Assembly: GCA_018240865.1 (NCBI GenBank)
Contig: JAFEEY010000031.1
Span: forward strand, 62,001-126,000
Length of the DNA: 64,000 nt
Source: Pseudomonadota bacterium
Lineage (GTDB): Bacteria > Pseudomonadota > Alphaproteobacteria > Sphingomonadales > Sphingomonadaceae
Direction: 5' to 3'
Under the pieces are notes generated by a model. It did not search any database and was not told the DNA's origin. It saw nothing but the letters and a program-made list of their open reading frames with translations. Of this stretch, positions 51,719-59,396 are shown in pieces. Made by a program: the position numbers and the translations under genes. How positions within the stretch are numbered: the first letter of the stretch is position 1; every line of letters begins with the position of its first letter.

Positions 51719-51875
51719 GCACTTGCTCCTGTGAAACTGGGCCGCTCCGGGAACTGCTTGCCGGCATCGATGGGGGATCGCTGTCGGCCGGCGGCGAGGC
51801 TGGACGGCCCGGTTCGGGCCCTGCCGTCGGCATGGGGCTGGCGCGGCGATCGCCATGCCAGGGGCCGGGACATGG

Positions 51876-52649
51876 TCAGCGTTCGGCATTGGCGAGCGCC
51901 TTGGTCTCGGCGAGGAATTCCTCGATCTCGGCTTGACGGAAACCCGAGATGATCTTGCCGTCCGCGATCAGGGTCGGCGTGCCGCTGATCCCGATGCTGC
52001 GCACGGTCGCCGCGTCGGCTTCAACCCGCGCCTTGCCTTCCGGACATTGGCGCAAGACTGCTGGCGCTGTCCCGGAGTAGATCGCCTTGAATGCGGCCGC
52101 CTTATCGGGGGAGCAGTGGATGTGCTCGGCCTTGGCGGCGGCTTCTGGATGAATGCCGGAGACGAAGAAGATCAGCCGCCGTACCGCCTTGCCCTCGGTA
52201 GCCTTCGCGGCCCAGAAACGGTCGAGCGCGCGGCAATAGGGGCAATCGGGATCGGTAAACTCGATGACTGTCGGCGCACTTTCGGGGCCGATGGCAAGCG
52301 CCTTGCTGGTGTCGATCCCGGCAAGCTTTCTGCGCGCGGCCGTATTCTGCGCTAGCGCCGTGAGGTTTTGCCCGTTGCGGTCGTACACTTCCGCGAACAG
52401 CAAATGCTCGCTTTGGGGCGCATAATAGATGATGCGGCCACCCGCGCTGGCCTGGTAGATCGGGCCCTTTATCGGCGCCGGTCCGAAATCCTCGAATTGG
52501 AGATTGGTGAAGGTTTGTCGCAGCTCGCCCTCGGCCGCGCGCGTCGCCGCGGTGAGCGGATCAGCGACAGCCTGGGCCGACGCCGTGCCTTGGACAGCAA
52601 GGATCAAGGGCAAGGCGAGGGCTGACGCGCCGAGCTTACGGATGCGCAT
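51876..52649 (-). CDS. DsbC-like periplasmic disulfide isomerase of the transfer locus
   Basis: ATG 52649 gives 257 aa with a signal peptide (ALALPLILAVQGTASAQA). The N-terminal dimerisation part (PIYQASAGGRIIYYAPQSEH) precedes a thioredoxin fold with the redox site FTDPDCPYCRALD and the cis-Pro segment GISGTPTLIADGKIISGF. It is the DsbC/DsbG architecture. F-type Tra proteins have many disulfides, so this is probably their dedicated isomerase. It is transcribed towards traA and overlaps the upstream small gene by 14 bp. Confidence 0.9.
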   Translation of the reverse strand: MRIRKLGASALALPLILAVQGTASAQAVADPLTAATRAAEGELRQTFTNLQFEDFGPAPIKGPIYQASAGGRIIYYAPQSEHLLFAEVYDRNGQNLTALAQNTAARRKLAGIDTSKALAIGPESAPTVIEFTDPDCPYCRALDRFWAAKATEGKAVRRLIFFVSGIHPEAAAKAEHIHCSPDKAAAFKAIYSGTAPAVLRQCPEGKARVEADAATVRSIGISGTPTLIADGKIISGFRQAEIEEFLAETKALANAER

Positions 52650-52944
52650 GCGAAATCTCCTGAATGGTACTGGCCGGACGGGAGAGCAGCCGCGCATCGA
52701 GATGTGTGTCCGATCCCACCGGGATGTGATTGCGACGCGCGACCGGAGCGGGAGGTCTCTCCGCGCGATCCGATGCCGAGGTGCGGATGACGAACCCGTC
52801 CGCCGTGGCGGCGATCGTGCGCTGCCGCTCGATGTCCGACATGGCGTCAGCTCGGCGGATGCGTTCATTCGGCGCAGCGCAGGCTGCCGTCGTGGCGATC
52901 AGCATGCCCAGGGCAGCCGTCATCGTTTTGGCAATCGGCCTCAT
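52636..52944 (-). CDS. Small exported protein, first gene of the transfer operon
   Basis: ATG 52944 gives 102 aa; ATG 52956 is also in frame. A signal peptide (TMTAALGMLIATTAACA) leaves a short basic mature protein (NERIRRADAMSDIERQRTIA). No family is recognised. It overlaps the DsbC-like gene and lies next to the AT-rich control region. Confidence 0.6.
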   Translation of the reverse strand: MRPIAKTMTAALGMLIATTAACAAPNERIRRADAMSDIERQRTIAATADGFVIRTSASDRAERPPAPVARRNHIPVGSDTHLDARLLSRPASTIQEISHAHP

Positions 52945-53392
52945 GCACGACTCCAATCAGCGCATCGCGCCAGGGTTTAAGAATACTTGCGGTTCCGGAT
53001 TATCAGGTCCGATTCGACTTGAGTTGTTCGGAACGAATCCTGACTGATTTGAATCGAAGGTGATTGCAACAGGCCCCGGCGGCGAGCTGCCGCCATCGAC
53101 AAAATTAGCCTGAATTGCATGAAATTAGTCCCAATTTGATCGAATCGGGAGCGCTCGCATCGGTTGACGACGCTTTGTGCAAGAAGGATTCTAAAACAGT
53201 CAAATTGAATGTAATTTGGAAATAAAATGCCGATTATGCCGCGAATGATGCCATAACATTCATTAATATGCCTATTCGGCGTAACACTTCCTCTAAAATT
53301 ATCGGTTTCTATTATTGCCGACAACTGTCCGGGCCAATTACCTCTTTGGGGCGATCCATCGCGCCAGAAGGCGTTGCCGCGGAGGACGAAAA
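52945..53392. promoter_or_regulatory. AT-rich divergent control region of the transfer operon and Xre regulator
   Basis: About 450 bp without a gene separate the minus-strand transfer operon from the plus-strand Xre gene. The stretch is far richer in A+T than the flanks. Related motifs recur: GATTCG at 53011, CGAATC at 53034 and 53141, GAATCGA at 53051. CAAATTGAATGTA at 53201-53213 also occurs at 15619-15631. These are candidate operator sites; no promoter boxes can be fixed safely. Confidence 0.55.
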
Positions 53393-53809
53393 ATGGAGCC
53401 CGATGAGAAACTTACCGCCGTTGACCTTTCGATCTTCAGGGAGATCAAAATGCTGTCCGGCGAGCGGATCAGGCACGAACGCAATGCGCGCGACATCACG
53501 CAATTGCGGCTTGCCACCAACATGGGCGGCAGCGTGCGATGGCTACGCGAGATCGAATCCGGTACGCCAGCGACCCGCCTGGAGGATCATCTGAACGCCA
53601 CGCTCAGGCTCGGCATGACGACTGGACATATTGCGCTGCCGATCCTCTATGCAGGCCAACGCATGCGCTTCCCGCACCAGTTGATCTACGGCGACCTGGC
53701 GGGAATCGAGCGCAGATGCATCGAAGCGATCTCGGATTCGGTGCTTGCCGCGCTGAAGCAGGATCTTTCTCCCGAATGGCGGCGTCGCGATGAGAGCGGC
53801 CAGCCATGA
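53393..53809 (+). CDS. Xre-like HTH regulator of the ICE
   Basis: ATG 53393 follows GGAGGACGAAAA. Of 138 aa, residues about 20-70 form an Xre-type HTH (LSGERIRHERNARDITQLRL, then ATNMGGSVRWLREIESGTPA). The rest is helical. It is divergent from the transfer operon across the AT-rich region and is the best candidate for its repressor or activator. It precedes excisionase and integrase, so it may link transfer to excision. Confidence 0.8.
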   Translation: MEPDEKLTAVDLSIFREIKMLSGERIRHERNARDITQLRLATNMGGSVRWLREIESGTPATRLEDHLNATLRLGMTTGHIALPILYAGQRMRFPHQLIYGDLAGIERRCIEAISDSVLAALKQDLSPEWRRRDESGQP

Positions 53810-54133
53810 GGCGTGATCGGCGCAGCGACGCTTTGCGTATCGTCTCCAAGCGGCATCTGACTGCCTGAAAACACAATCTTCGATCTTTAGGCGGCGGGTG
53901 GAGATTGCTAGGTTAAGCCCGCGTCATGGCCTGCCTACGATGCCCATCGGGTAGCAATCCATGCGCTATTCCCCTGCAAACCCATGTGATCGATTGCAGC
54001 GAACCGCTGCGCGCAACGCGCGCGTGACAGCTCGATTATCCCAGATCGGCCGAAAGAGAAGGGAGAGGGAGAGAGGAGGAAGCAGCGGTCAGGCAACCGC
54101 CCGAGGCTTCCAATTTTCAACCGCAACGCTGTC
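53810..54133. other. Intergenic region before the excisionase gene
   Basis: No gene is seen in these 324 bp. A purine-rich stretch (GAGAGGGAGAGAGGAGGAAG) lies at about 54060-54083, too far from the next start to be its ribosome site. A short inverted repeat CAGCG-AAC-CGCTG lies at about 53997-54009. Confidence 0.4.
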
Positions 54134-54337
54134 ATGACTGGCGCGCGCTATGTGCGCATCAGGCGCTTCGCGGAACTCACCGGCTACACCGAGAAGGCGG
54201 TCTATCGAAAGATCGCCGACGGTGTGTGGATTCAAGGTCGGGAGTATCGCCGGGCCCCTGATGGCAGCCTCTGCATCGACCTCGAAGGCTATCAGAAATG
54301 GGTAGAAAACGGCCAGGCTCCGGTATCGAGCCGCTAA
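54134..54337 (+). CDS. Excisionase-like DNA-binding protein (Xis)
   Basis: The 67-aa protein has an AlpA/Xis-type winged-helix pattern (RIRRFAELTGYTEKAVYRKI, then ADGVWIQGREYRRAPDGSLC). It overlaps the integrase gene by 40 bp on the same strand, the classical directionality-factor position. It should bend the attachment site and favour excision of the element. Confidence 0.85.
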   Translation: MTGARYVRIRRFAELTGYTEKAVYRKIADGVWIQGREYRRAPDGSLCIDLEGYQKWVENGQAPVSSR

Positions 54338-55431
54338 GGCACTCGATTCGCGTCCGCTTCCGCTGGAACGGCAAGCGCTATCGCGAGACCCTGAACCTCA
54401 AACCCACCGCCGCCAACATCAAGGCGGTGGAGCGCATGATGGCGCGGCTCCATCAGGAGATCGATCTCGGCGTCTTCGACTACGAAAGCACATTCCCCAA
54501 ATCGGGGAGCGTGTCGAACCGGCAGATATCGGGGGGCTTCACAACCTTCGCCCGTCAGTGGCTCGAAACCCTCACGATCGAGAAGTCCACCATGTCGGAC
54601 TATGTGTCGGCCATCAAAAAGGTCTGGTCACCGGCGTTCGGCGAACGCCAACTCAAGAGCATCAAGCCGAGCGAGATCAAGCGGATCATCGCGGATCGCG
54701 CAAAGCGGGTTAGTGGCAAGACGATCAACAACAACATGATTCCATTGCGCGGGCTGTTCGAGCTCGCCGTCGACGATGGCTTGCTCGACCGCTCTCCGAT
54801 GGAGCGGATCAAGAATGTCAGGCATCAGAAGCGGGAACCCGACCCGTTCGACCGCGAAGAAACCGAGCGCATCCTGGTCCATATGCGCGACCATTATGAC
54901 GAGCAGGTTTGGAACTGGTATGAGTTCGCCTTCGGGACGGGGATGCGCCCAAGCGAGCAGATCGTCGTGCAGTGGCGCGATGTCGACTGGAAACGCCAGA
55001 GCGTCCGGATCGAGCGCGCCCGCGTTCGCGCCGTGGAGAAATCGACCAAGACCCGGACCGTGCGGGATATCGACCTCACGCCCCGGATGATGGCCGTGCT
55101 GCAACGCCAGAAGGCACACAGCTTCATGCGGGGACTCGATTCGCCGATCTTCATCAATCCGGTCACTAATACGCCCTGGCCGGACGTGCAGGATCAGCGG
55201 AAGCTCTATTTCCACCCGGCGCTGCGCGCCCTCGGCATCCGCAGCCGCGACGCCTATCAGACCCGCCACACCTATGCGACGACCGCGCTGATGGGGGGCG
55301 TAAACCCGGCCTATATCGCCCGGCAGCTCGGCCACAAGAGCGCAGCGATGCTGTTCCGGCATTATTCCAGGTGGATCGACCACGCAGACTATGGTCGCGA
55401 GGCTGCCAAGCTCAACCAGATCTACGGCTGA
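54298..55431 (+). CDS. int: Tyrosine recombinase (integrase) of the ICE
   Basis: The 377-aa protein has an N-terminal arm-binding region (RHSIRVRFRWNGKRYRETLN), a SAM-like core (FARQWLETLTIEKSTMSDYV) and a catalytic domain. The catalytic residues are visible: Arg in FGTGMRPSEQ, the TRHTYAT box, the LGHKSA box and the Tyr in FRHYSRWID. It integrates the element at the tRNA-Glu gene about 900 bp to the right, whose 3' end faces it. No frame damage is seen, so the ICE is probably still able to move. Confidence 0.93.
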   Translation: MGRKRPGSGIEPLRHSIRVRFRWNGKRYRETLNLKPTAANIKAVERMMARLHQEIDLGVFDYESTFPKSGSVSNRQISGGFTTFARQWLETLTIEKSTMSDYVSAIKKVWSPAFGERQLKSIKPSEIKRIIADRAKRVSGKTINNNMIPLRGLFELAVDDGLLDRSPMERIKNVRHQKREPDPFDREETERILVHMRDHYDEQVWNWYEFAFGTGMRPSEQIVVQWRDVDWKRQSVRIERARVRAVEKSTKTRTVRDIDLTPRMMAVLQRQKAHSFMRGLDSPIFINPVTNTPWPDVQDQRKLYFHPALRALGIRSRDAYQTRHTYATTALMGGVNPAYIARQLGHKSAAMLFRHYSRWIDHADYGREAAKLNQIYG

Positions 55432-55435
55432 CCGA

Positions 55436-55900
55436 TTATTCGGCGGTCAGAAGCGTGGCGAGTTTCGCGGGCATCTCTTCCCGCAACGGGTCGACGATCG
55501 TCAGTCCGCGCGTGACGAAGCCGTCTTGCATGTCCTCGGAGAGTAGTATCGTGCAACCAGCTTCGGCCGCTGCCGTGACGATGAGCGCATCCCAGAATTG
55601 CAGCTTGTGATCGACAACAAGATCCGCCGCCGCCAGTGCCGTTCGCGTTTCCGAAGCCGACGTGCCGAAGGCTTCGGAGAATTCCAGAAGGATCGCTCGC
55701 GCTTCTTCCGCGCTCGCACCGCCGCGCCGCAGGACGACGAAGAGTTCGCCGAGTGTCTGGGTTGGAGCGATCAAGCTGGCGGCATGGCCAAGTCGCCCGA
55801 TCAGGTCGCGGACCCGAGCGATTTTCGGTTCATCCTCCGCGCTCCGGCTGACACCGGCGAAATAGGCGAGGATGTTGCTGTCCAGGGCGATGCGGGTCAT
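55436..55900 (-). CDS. PIN-domain (VapC-like) toxin
   Basis: ATG 55900 overlaps the antitoxin stop (ATGA). The 154-aa protein has the PIN acids: Asp in RIALDSNILAYF, Glu in QTLGELFVVL, Asp in FWDALIVTAA, and the late acidic SEDM. PIN toxins cut tRNA or rRNA. It is convergent with the integrase with only 4 bp between stops. It sits inside the element between int and the attachment site, where addiction modules are common. Confidence 0.88.
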   Translation of the reverse strand: MTRIALDSNILAYFAGVSRSAEDEPKIARVRDLIGRLGHAASLIAPTQTLGELFVVLRRGGASAEEARAILLEFSEAFGTSASETRTALAAADLVVDHKLQFWDALIVTAAAEAGCTILLSEDMQDGFVTRGLTIVDPLREEMPAKLATLLTAE

Positions 55901-56127
55901 TCGTACAGATCGTCGCGCGACCATTCCCCTGAGTGCCGGATGGGCAGGCTCGCGACGAAAGCCAGCAGTTGCTGTACCGAGCGCCTCTCCCGATCGCGAT
56001 CAACAGGCAGGACGCGCGCGACGGGTCGCCCCCGCGACATCACCGTAAAGCTATCGCCTTCGGACACGTCGCGCAGGAGTTCCGAAAAGTGCTGATTAGC
56101 TTCGCTGGCGCTGATCACCCTGTCCAT
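55897..56127 (-). CDS. Phd/YefM-type antitoxin paired with the PIN toxin
   Basis: The 76-aa protein reads MDRVISASEANQHFSELLRD then GDSFTVMSRGRPVARVLPVD, the Phd/YefM fold with a DNA-binding N-terminus. The tail (SGEWSRDDLYE) should wrap the toxin. A perfect 9-bp inverted repeat directly upstream of the start is probably its own operator. Confidence 0.88.
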   Translation of the reverse strand: MDRVISASEANQHFSELLRDVSEGDSFTVMSRGRPVARVLPVDRDRERRSVQQLLAFVASLPIRHSGEWSRDDLYE

Positions 56128-56133
56128 GCCACA

Positions 56134-56156
56134 AATTTAGTGGGTAACACTAAATT
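56134..56156. promoter_or_regulatory. Palindromic operator of the Phd/PIN toxin-antitoxin operon
   Basis: AATTTAGTG and CACTAAATT form perfect 9-bp arms around a 5-base spacer, starting 7 bp upstream of the antitoxin start. Phd-type antitoxins repress through such palindromes. Confidence 0.7.
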
Positions 56157-56254
56157 GTGCAAGGCGATTGGCGGCATGGATCAGTCCGCCGCGCCAAGGC
56201 TCCCTTGGGAAAGGGAGCATCTCCATCGATTTAGAGGGTTAAAAACTCGCAATT

Positions 56255-56278
56255 GGGCCACCTTTTGGGCCACCTTTG
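56255..56278. repeat. 12-bp tandem direct repeat near the attachment site
   Basis: GGGCCACCTTT-t is followed directly by GGGCCACCTTT-g. The repeat lies 42 bp from the tRNA 3' end on the integrase side and may be a pair of arm-type integrase sites. Confidence 0.45.
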
Positions 56279-56320
56279 CGCGATTTTCCCGATAAAATCC
56301 AACGAAATCAATCGCTTATA

Positions 56321-56395
56321 TGGTGACCCCTACGGGAATCGAACCCGTGTTTCAGCCGTGAAAGGGCCGCGTCCTAACCGCTAGACGAAGGGGCC
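56321..56395 (-). tRNA. tRNA-Glu (anticodon TTC); ICE attachment site
   Basis: Read on the minus strand, it starts GGCCCCTTCGTCTAGCGGTT and has the anticodon loop CTTTCAC (TTC, Glu). A standard T-arm GGGTTCGATTCCC and an encoded CCA end follow. The 3' end points left towards the integrase, the usual orientation for an element inserted at the 3' end of a tRNA gene. The attachment core should lie within the T-arm and 3' half; the second copy is outside the window. Confidence 0.93.
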
Positions 56396-56440
56396 GTGAG
56401 GCGAAGGCGCGCGTTATTCGGTCGGAAGCGCGCGGTCAAG

Positions 56441-58216
56441 TCAATCGCACCACGCGGCGTCGTCCAGATGCAATTCGGCCCTGGGGGTGCTGCCCCAATC
56501 GTCGAGCTTGGGGCGGCCCGCGACCCAGAGGCGGCGGTCCTTTGGGGCGCCGAGCAATGCCTGGCCGAGTTCGGTGTCCGCCGCGCGGAAGGCGACGGTC
56601 TTGAGGCTGGCGCCATCGTCCCCGGCGAGGATCGCGCGGACATGGCCGTTGCCAACCACATCGGCCTTGATCACGCGCACCGGTCCGGCCGCCACGCGAG
56701 GCGCGGCCCAGCCCATGCCATAGGGGCCCGCCGCTTCCAGCGCCTCGACCAAGGCCGGCGCGACTCCGCGCGGCGACAATGCAGCGTCCAGTTGCAGAGC
56801 GCGGGCGCTGGCGGCGCGAGCGACGTCCTCGCTCAATCGCGCGTCGAGGAAATCGCGCAGCGCCTCTATCTTGTTCGCCATCACCGTCAGCCCCGCGGCC
56901 ATCGCATGGCCGCCGCCCGCGACGAGCAGGCCTTCGTCTTTCGCGGCGAGGATCGCGGCGCCGAGATCGACGCCCGGGATCGAGCGGCCGGAGCCTTTGC
57001 CGGTGCCGGTCTCGTCGATCCCGATCACGATCGCCGGGCGGCGGATCTTCTCCTTCATCCGGCCCGCGACAATGCCGATCACGCCCGGATGCCAGCCTTC
57101 GCCGGCGGCGATATGTACGGCATGATCGCCGTCCGCGACGGCTTCGGCGGCGGCCTGCACGTCCGTCTCGATCGCGCGGCGATCTTCGTTCAGCGCGTCG
57201 AGCTCCGTAGCGATCGCGCGCGCTTCAGCTTCGTCCTCGGTGGTGAGCAGGCGCACGCCGAGATCGGACTTGCCGACGCGGCCGCCGGCATTGATGCGCG
57301 GCCCGAGCGCGAAGCCGAGGTCGTGACAGAGCGGGGCGCGGGTCAGCCGCGCGGCCTCGGCCAATGCGGCAAGGCCGATATTGCGGCGCTGGCCCATCAC
57401 TTTCAGTCCTTGCGCCACGAAGGCGCGGTTGAGCCCGCGCAGCTGCGCCACGTCGGCGACGGTGCCGAGCGCGACGAGATCGAGCAATTCGATCAGTTTC
57501 GGCTCGTCGCGTCCGGAAAAGAAGCTGCGCGCGCGAAGAGTCCGCAGCAATGCCGCGCCAAGCAGGAAAGCGACGCCCACCGCGGCGAGATGGCCGTGCG
57601 CGGCGCCTTCGCCTTCATCCAGCCGGTTGGGGTTCACGAGCGCGTAAGCCGCAGGCAGTTCGGCCGCGCATTTGTGATGATCGACGACCATCACGTCTGC
57701 GCCGGCCTCGCGCGCCATCGCCAGCGCCTCGAACGCCTGGGCGCCGCAATCGACGGTCACGATCAGCCGCGTGCCGCCGCCGGCGATCCGCACCAGCGCT
57801 TCGCCCGAGGGGCCGTATCCCTCCCTCAGCCGGTCGGGGATGTAATAGGCCGGGCTCAGCCCGAGTTGCCGGAGCAGCCGGATCAGCAGCGCGGCGGAGG
57901 TGGCGCCGTCCACGTCATAATCGCCGAAGATCGTGACCGGCTCGCCGGCCTGCACGGCGTCGGCGATCCGTTCGGCCGCGCGCTCCATGTCGCGGAAGAT
58001 CGACGGATCGGGCATGAAGCCCCGGATCGTCGGCGCGCGGTGCGCCTCGATCTGGTCGCGCGGGCAGCCCCGCGTCAGCAGCAGCCTTGTCACCAGATCG
58101 TCGGGCGACCCGGCGTCGAGATCGCCGGCCGGCGCCCCGCGCCAATGCCAGGGCTGGCCCAGGATCGACCGCCTGACGTTCAGCGCGAGGCGCGGATCGG
58201 TGGTCATGTCGTTCAT
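56441..58216 (-). CDS. recJ: Single-stranded-DNA-specific exonuclease RecJ
   Basis: The 591-aa protein has the DHH phosphoesterase motifs: IFGDYDVDGATSAALL, VVDHHKCAAELP, and the DHHA1 domain with SGRSIPGVDLGAAI and GGHAMAAGLTV. RecJ degrades 5' ends of single-stranded DNA in recombination and mismatch repair. It is the first chromosomal protein gene right of the ICE boundary. Start at 58216 or ATG 58207. Length is typical. Confidence 0.96.
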   Translation of the reverse strand: MNDMTTDPRLALNVRRSILGQPWHWRGAPAGDLDAGSPDDLVTRLLLTRGCPRDQIEAHRAPTIRGFMPDPSIFRDMERAAERIADAVQAGEPVTIFGDYDVDGATSAALLIRLLRQLGLSPAYYIPDRLREGYGPSGEALVRIAGGGTRLIVTVDCGAQAFEALAMAREAGADVMVVDHHKCAAELPAAYALVNPNRLDEGEGAAHGHLAAVGVAFLLGAALLRTLRARSFFSGRDEPKLIELLDLVALGTVADVAQLRGLNRAFVAQGLKVMGQRRNIGLAALAEAARLTRAPLCHDLGFALGPRINAGGRVGKSDLGVRLLTTEDEAEARAIATELDALNEDRRAIETDVQAAAEAVADGDHAVHIAAGEGWHPGVIGIVAGRMKEKIRRPAIVIGIDETGTGKGSGRSIPGVDLGAAILAAKDEGLLVAGGGHAMAAGLTVMANKIEALRDFLDARLSEDVARAASARALQLDAALSPRGVAPALVEALEAAGPYGMGWAAPRVAAGPVRVIKADVVGNGHVRAILAGDDGASLKTVAFRAADTELGQALLGAPKDRRLWVAGRPKLDDWGSTPRAELHLDDAAWCD

Positions 58217-58329
58217 GCCGGCCCGGTTTGAATCAGCGGAGCCGCCCAGGCAAGGGGCAGGCCCGGCTTCTCCACAGGGAGACGGTTCGCGCTTCGTGCG
58301 TTGAGCGGCGAAACCCTGTCAGGAGATGA

Positions 58330-58548
58330 ATGATGACCGACACCGTGACCCCCGCCCAGTCGCCCGCCACCGATGCCGGCACCGCCGCCGACACGGCGCC
58401 AACGCTCGACGCCATCAAGGAAAAACTGAACGCCAACGAGACGGTTGCCAAGGCCAAGGCGTTCGCGAAGGAACGCCCTTGGGCCACCGCGGCCGCCGCC
58501 GGCGTGATCGGCCTCGCCATCCTCAACACGCTGCGCGGACGGCGGTGA
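58330..58548 (+). CDS. Small DUF883/ElaB-like membrane-anchored protein
   Basis: The 72-aa protein has an Ala/Thr-rich N-terminus and a charged helix (LDAIKEKLNANETVAKAKAF). The C-terminal helix WATAAAAGVIGLAILNTL ends in RGRR, as in ElaB/YqjD-type ribosome-linked inner-membrane proteins. A GGAG site precedes two adjacent ATG codons (58330, 58333). It is divergent from recJ. Confidence 0.65.
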   Translation: MMTDTVTPAQSPATDAGTAADTAPTLDAIKEKLNANETVAKAKAFAKERPWATAAAAGVIGLAILNTLRGRR

Positions 58549-58664
58549 GACCGACATCTCCATAATGGCGGCAACATGCTGCGAACGCACTAAAATCGGC
58601 TTGCAACGCGGAAAGGATTTCGCCTAGCCTTGGCCCCTTAACGGGGGATCAACGGGGGCAAATC

Positions 58665-59396
58665 ATGAGAATTTTTGGGGCGCTGGCGCTGGCCGGCGCT
58701 GTAGTCGCGGTGCCTGCGATCGCCCAGGAAAAAGCTGCGGTAAAGCCCGGCTTTTCCCTGCCGGCAGACAAGCCGGTGCGCATTCTGGTCTTCCGGCCCG
58801 ACGTGAAGGTCGGTTCCCAATCGGCCGGCGGCGTCGTGACCCCCAATGCGCAATGGACCGCATCGGCGCGCCGCCTGCTCGCCGATGCGATCACGGCTGC
58901 GCGACCGGGCGGGGCCAGCGATGTGGTTTTCATGCCTGAGCTGGAGGGCGAGGACGCGATGCTGCTCGCCGATTATCAGGCACTGTTCAGCGCCGTTGCC
59001 GACACGGTCTTGCAGCACCGGCTGTTCAAAGGCGATCGGTTGCCGACCAAGAAGACCGGCTTCGAATATACGCTTGGGCCGGGCGTAGCCAAGGTCGCGG
59101 AGAAAGCCGGCGGTGACTATGCGCTGTTCGTCACCACCAACGATGCGTTCGGTTCGACCGGTCGCAAGCTGCTGCAGCTTTTCGCCGCCGGCGCGGTGGG
59201 CGTGGGCGTCACGTCCGGCGAACATATCGGATATGCCGGGCTGATCGACCTGAAGACGGGCGATCTCGTCTGGATCAATGCCGACTACAAAATGGGCGGT
59301 GACGTGCGCGAAGCCGACGGCGCGGCCAAGCGCGCCCGGCAACTTCTGGAAGACTTCCCGGCGCCTGGGACGGCGCTGGCGGTGGCAGGGAAGTGA
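58665..59396 (+). CDS. Exported protein of unknown function, possible envelope partner of the M48 protease
   Basis: The 243-aa protein has a signal peptide (MRIFGALALAGAVVAVPAIA). The mature part is alpha/beta with KPVRILVFRPDVKVGSQSAG, GFEYTLGPGVAKVAEKAGGD and LIDLKTGDLVWINADYKMGG. That pattern recalls GNA1162-type envelope lipoproteins, but no lipobox is present. Its stop overlaps the M48 gene start (GTGA at 59393), so the two are translated together. No firm family. Confidence 0.65.
   Translation: MRIFGALALAGAVVAVPAIAQEKAAVKPGFSLPADKPVRILVFRPDVKVGSQSAGGVVTPNAQWTASARRLLADAITAARPGGASDVVFMPELEGEDAMLLADYQALFSAVADTVLQHRLFKGDRLPTKKTGFEYTLGPGVAKVAEKAGGDYALFVTTNDAFGSTGRKLLQLFAAGAVGVGVTSGEHIGYAGLIDLKTGDLVWINADYKMGGDVREADGAAKRARQLLEDFPAPGTALAVAGK

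Noticed and set aside
56396-58231. 611-codon plus-strand frame opposite recJ
   Set aside because: It spans part of the tRNA gene and the recJ DHH motifs are on the other strand.
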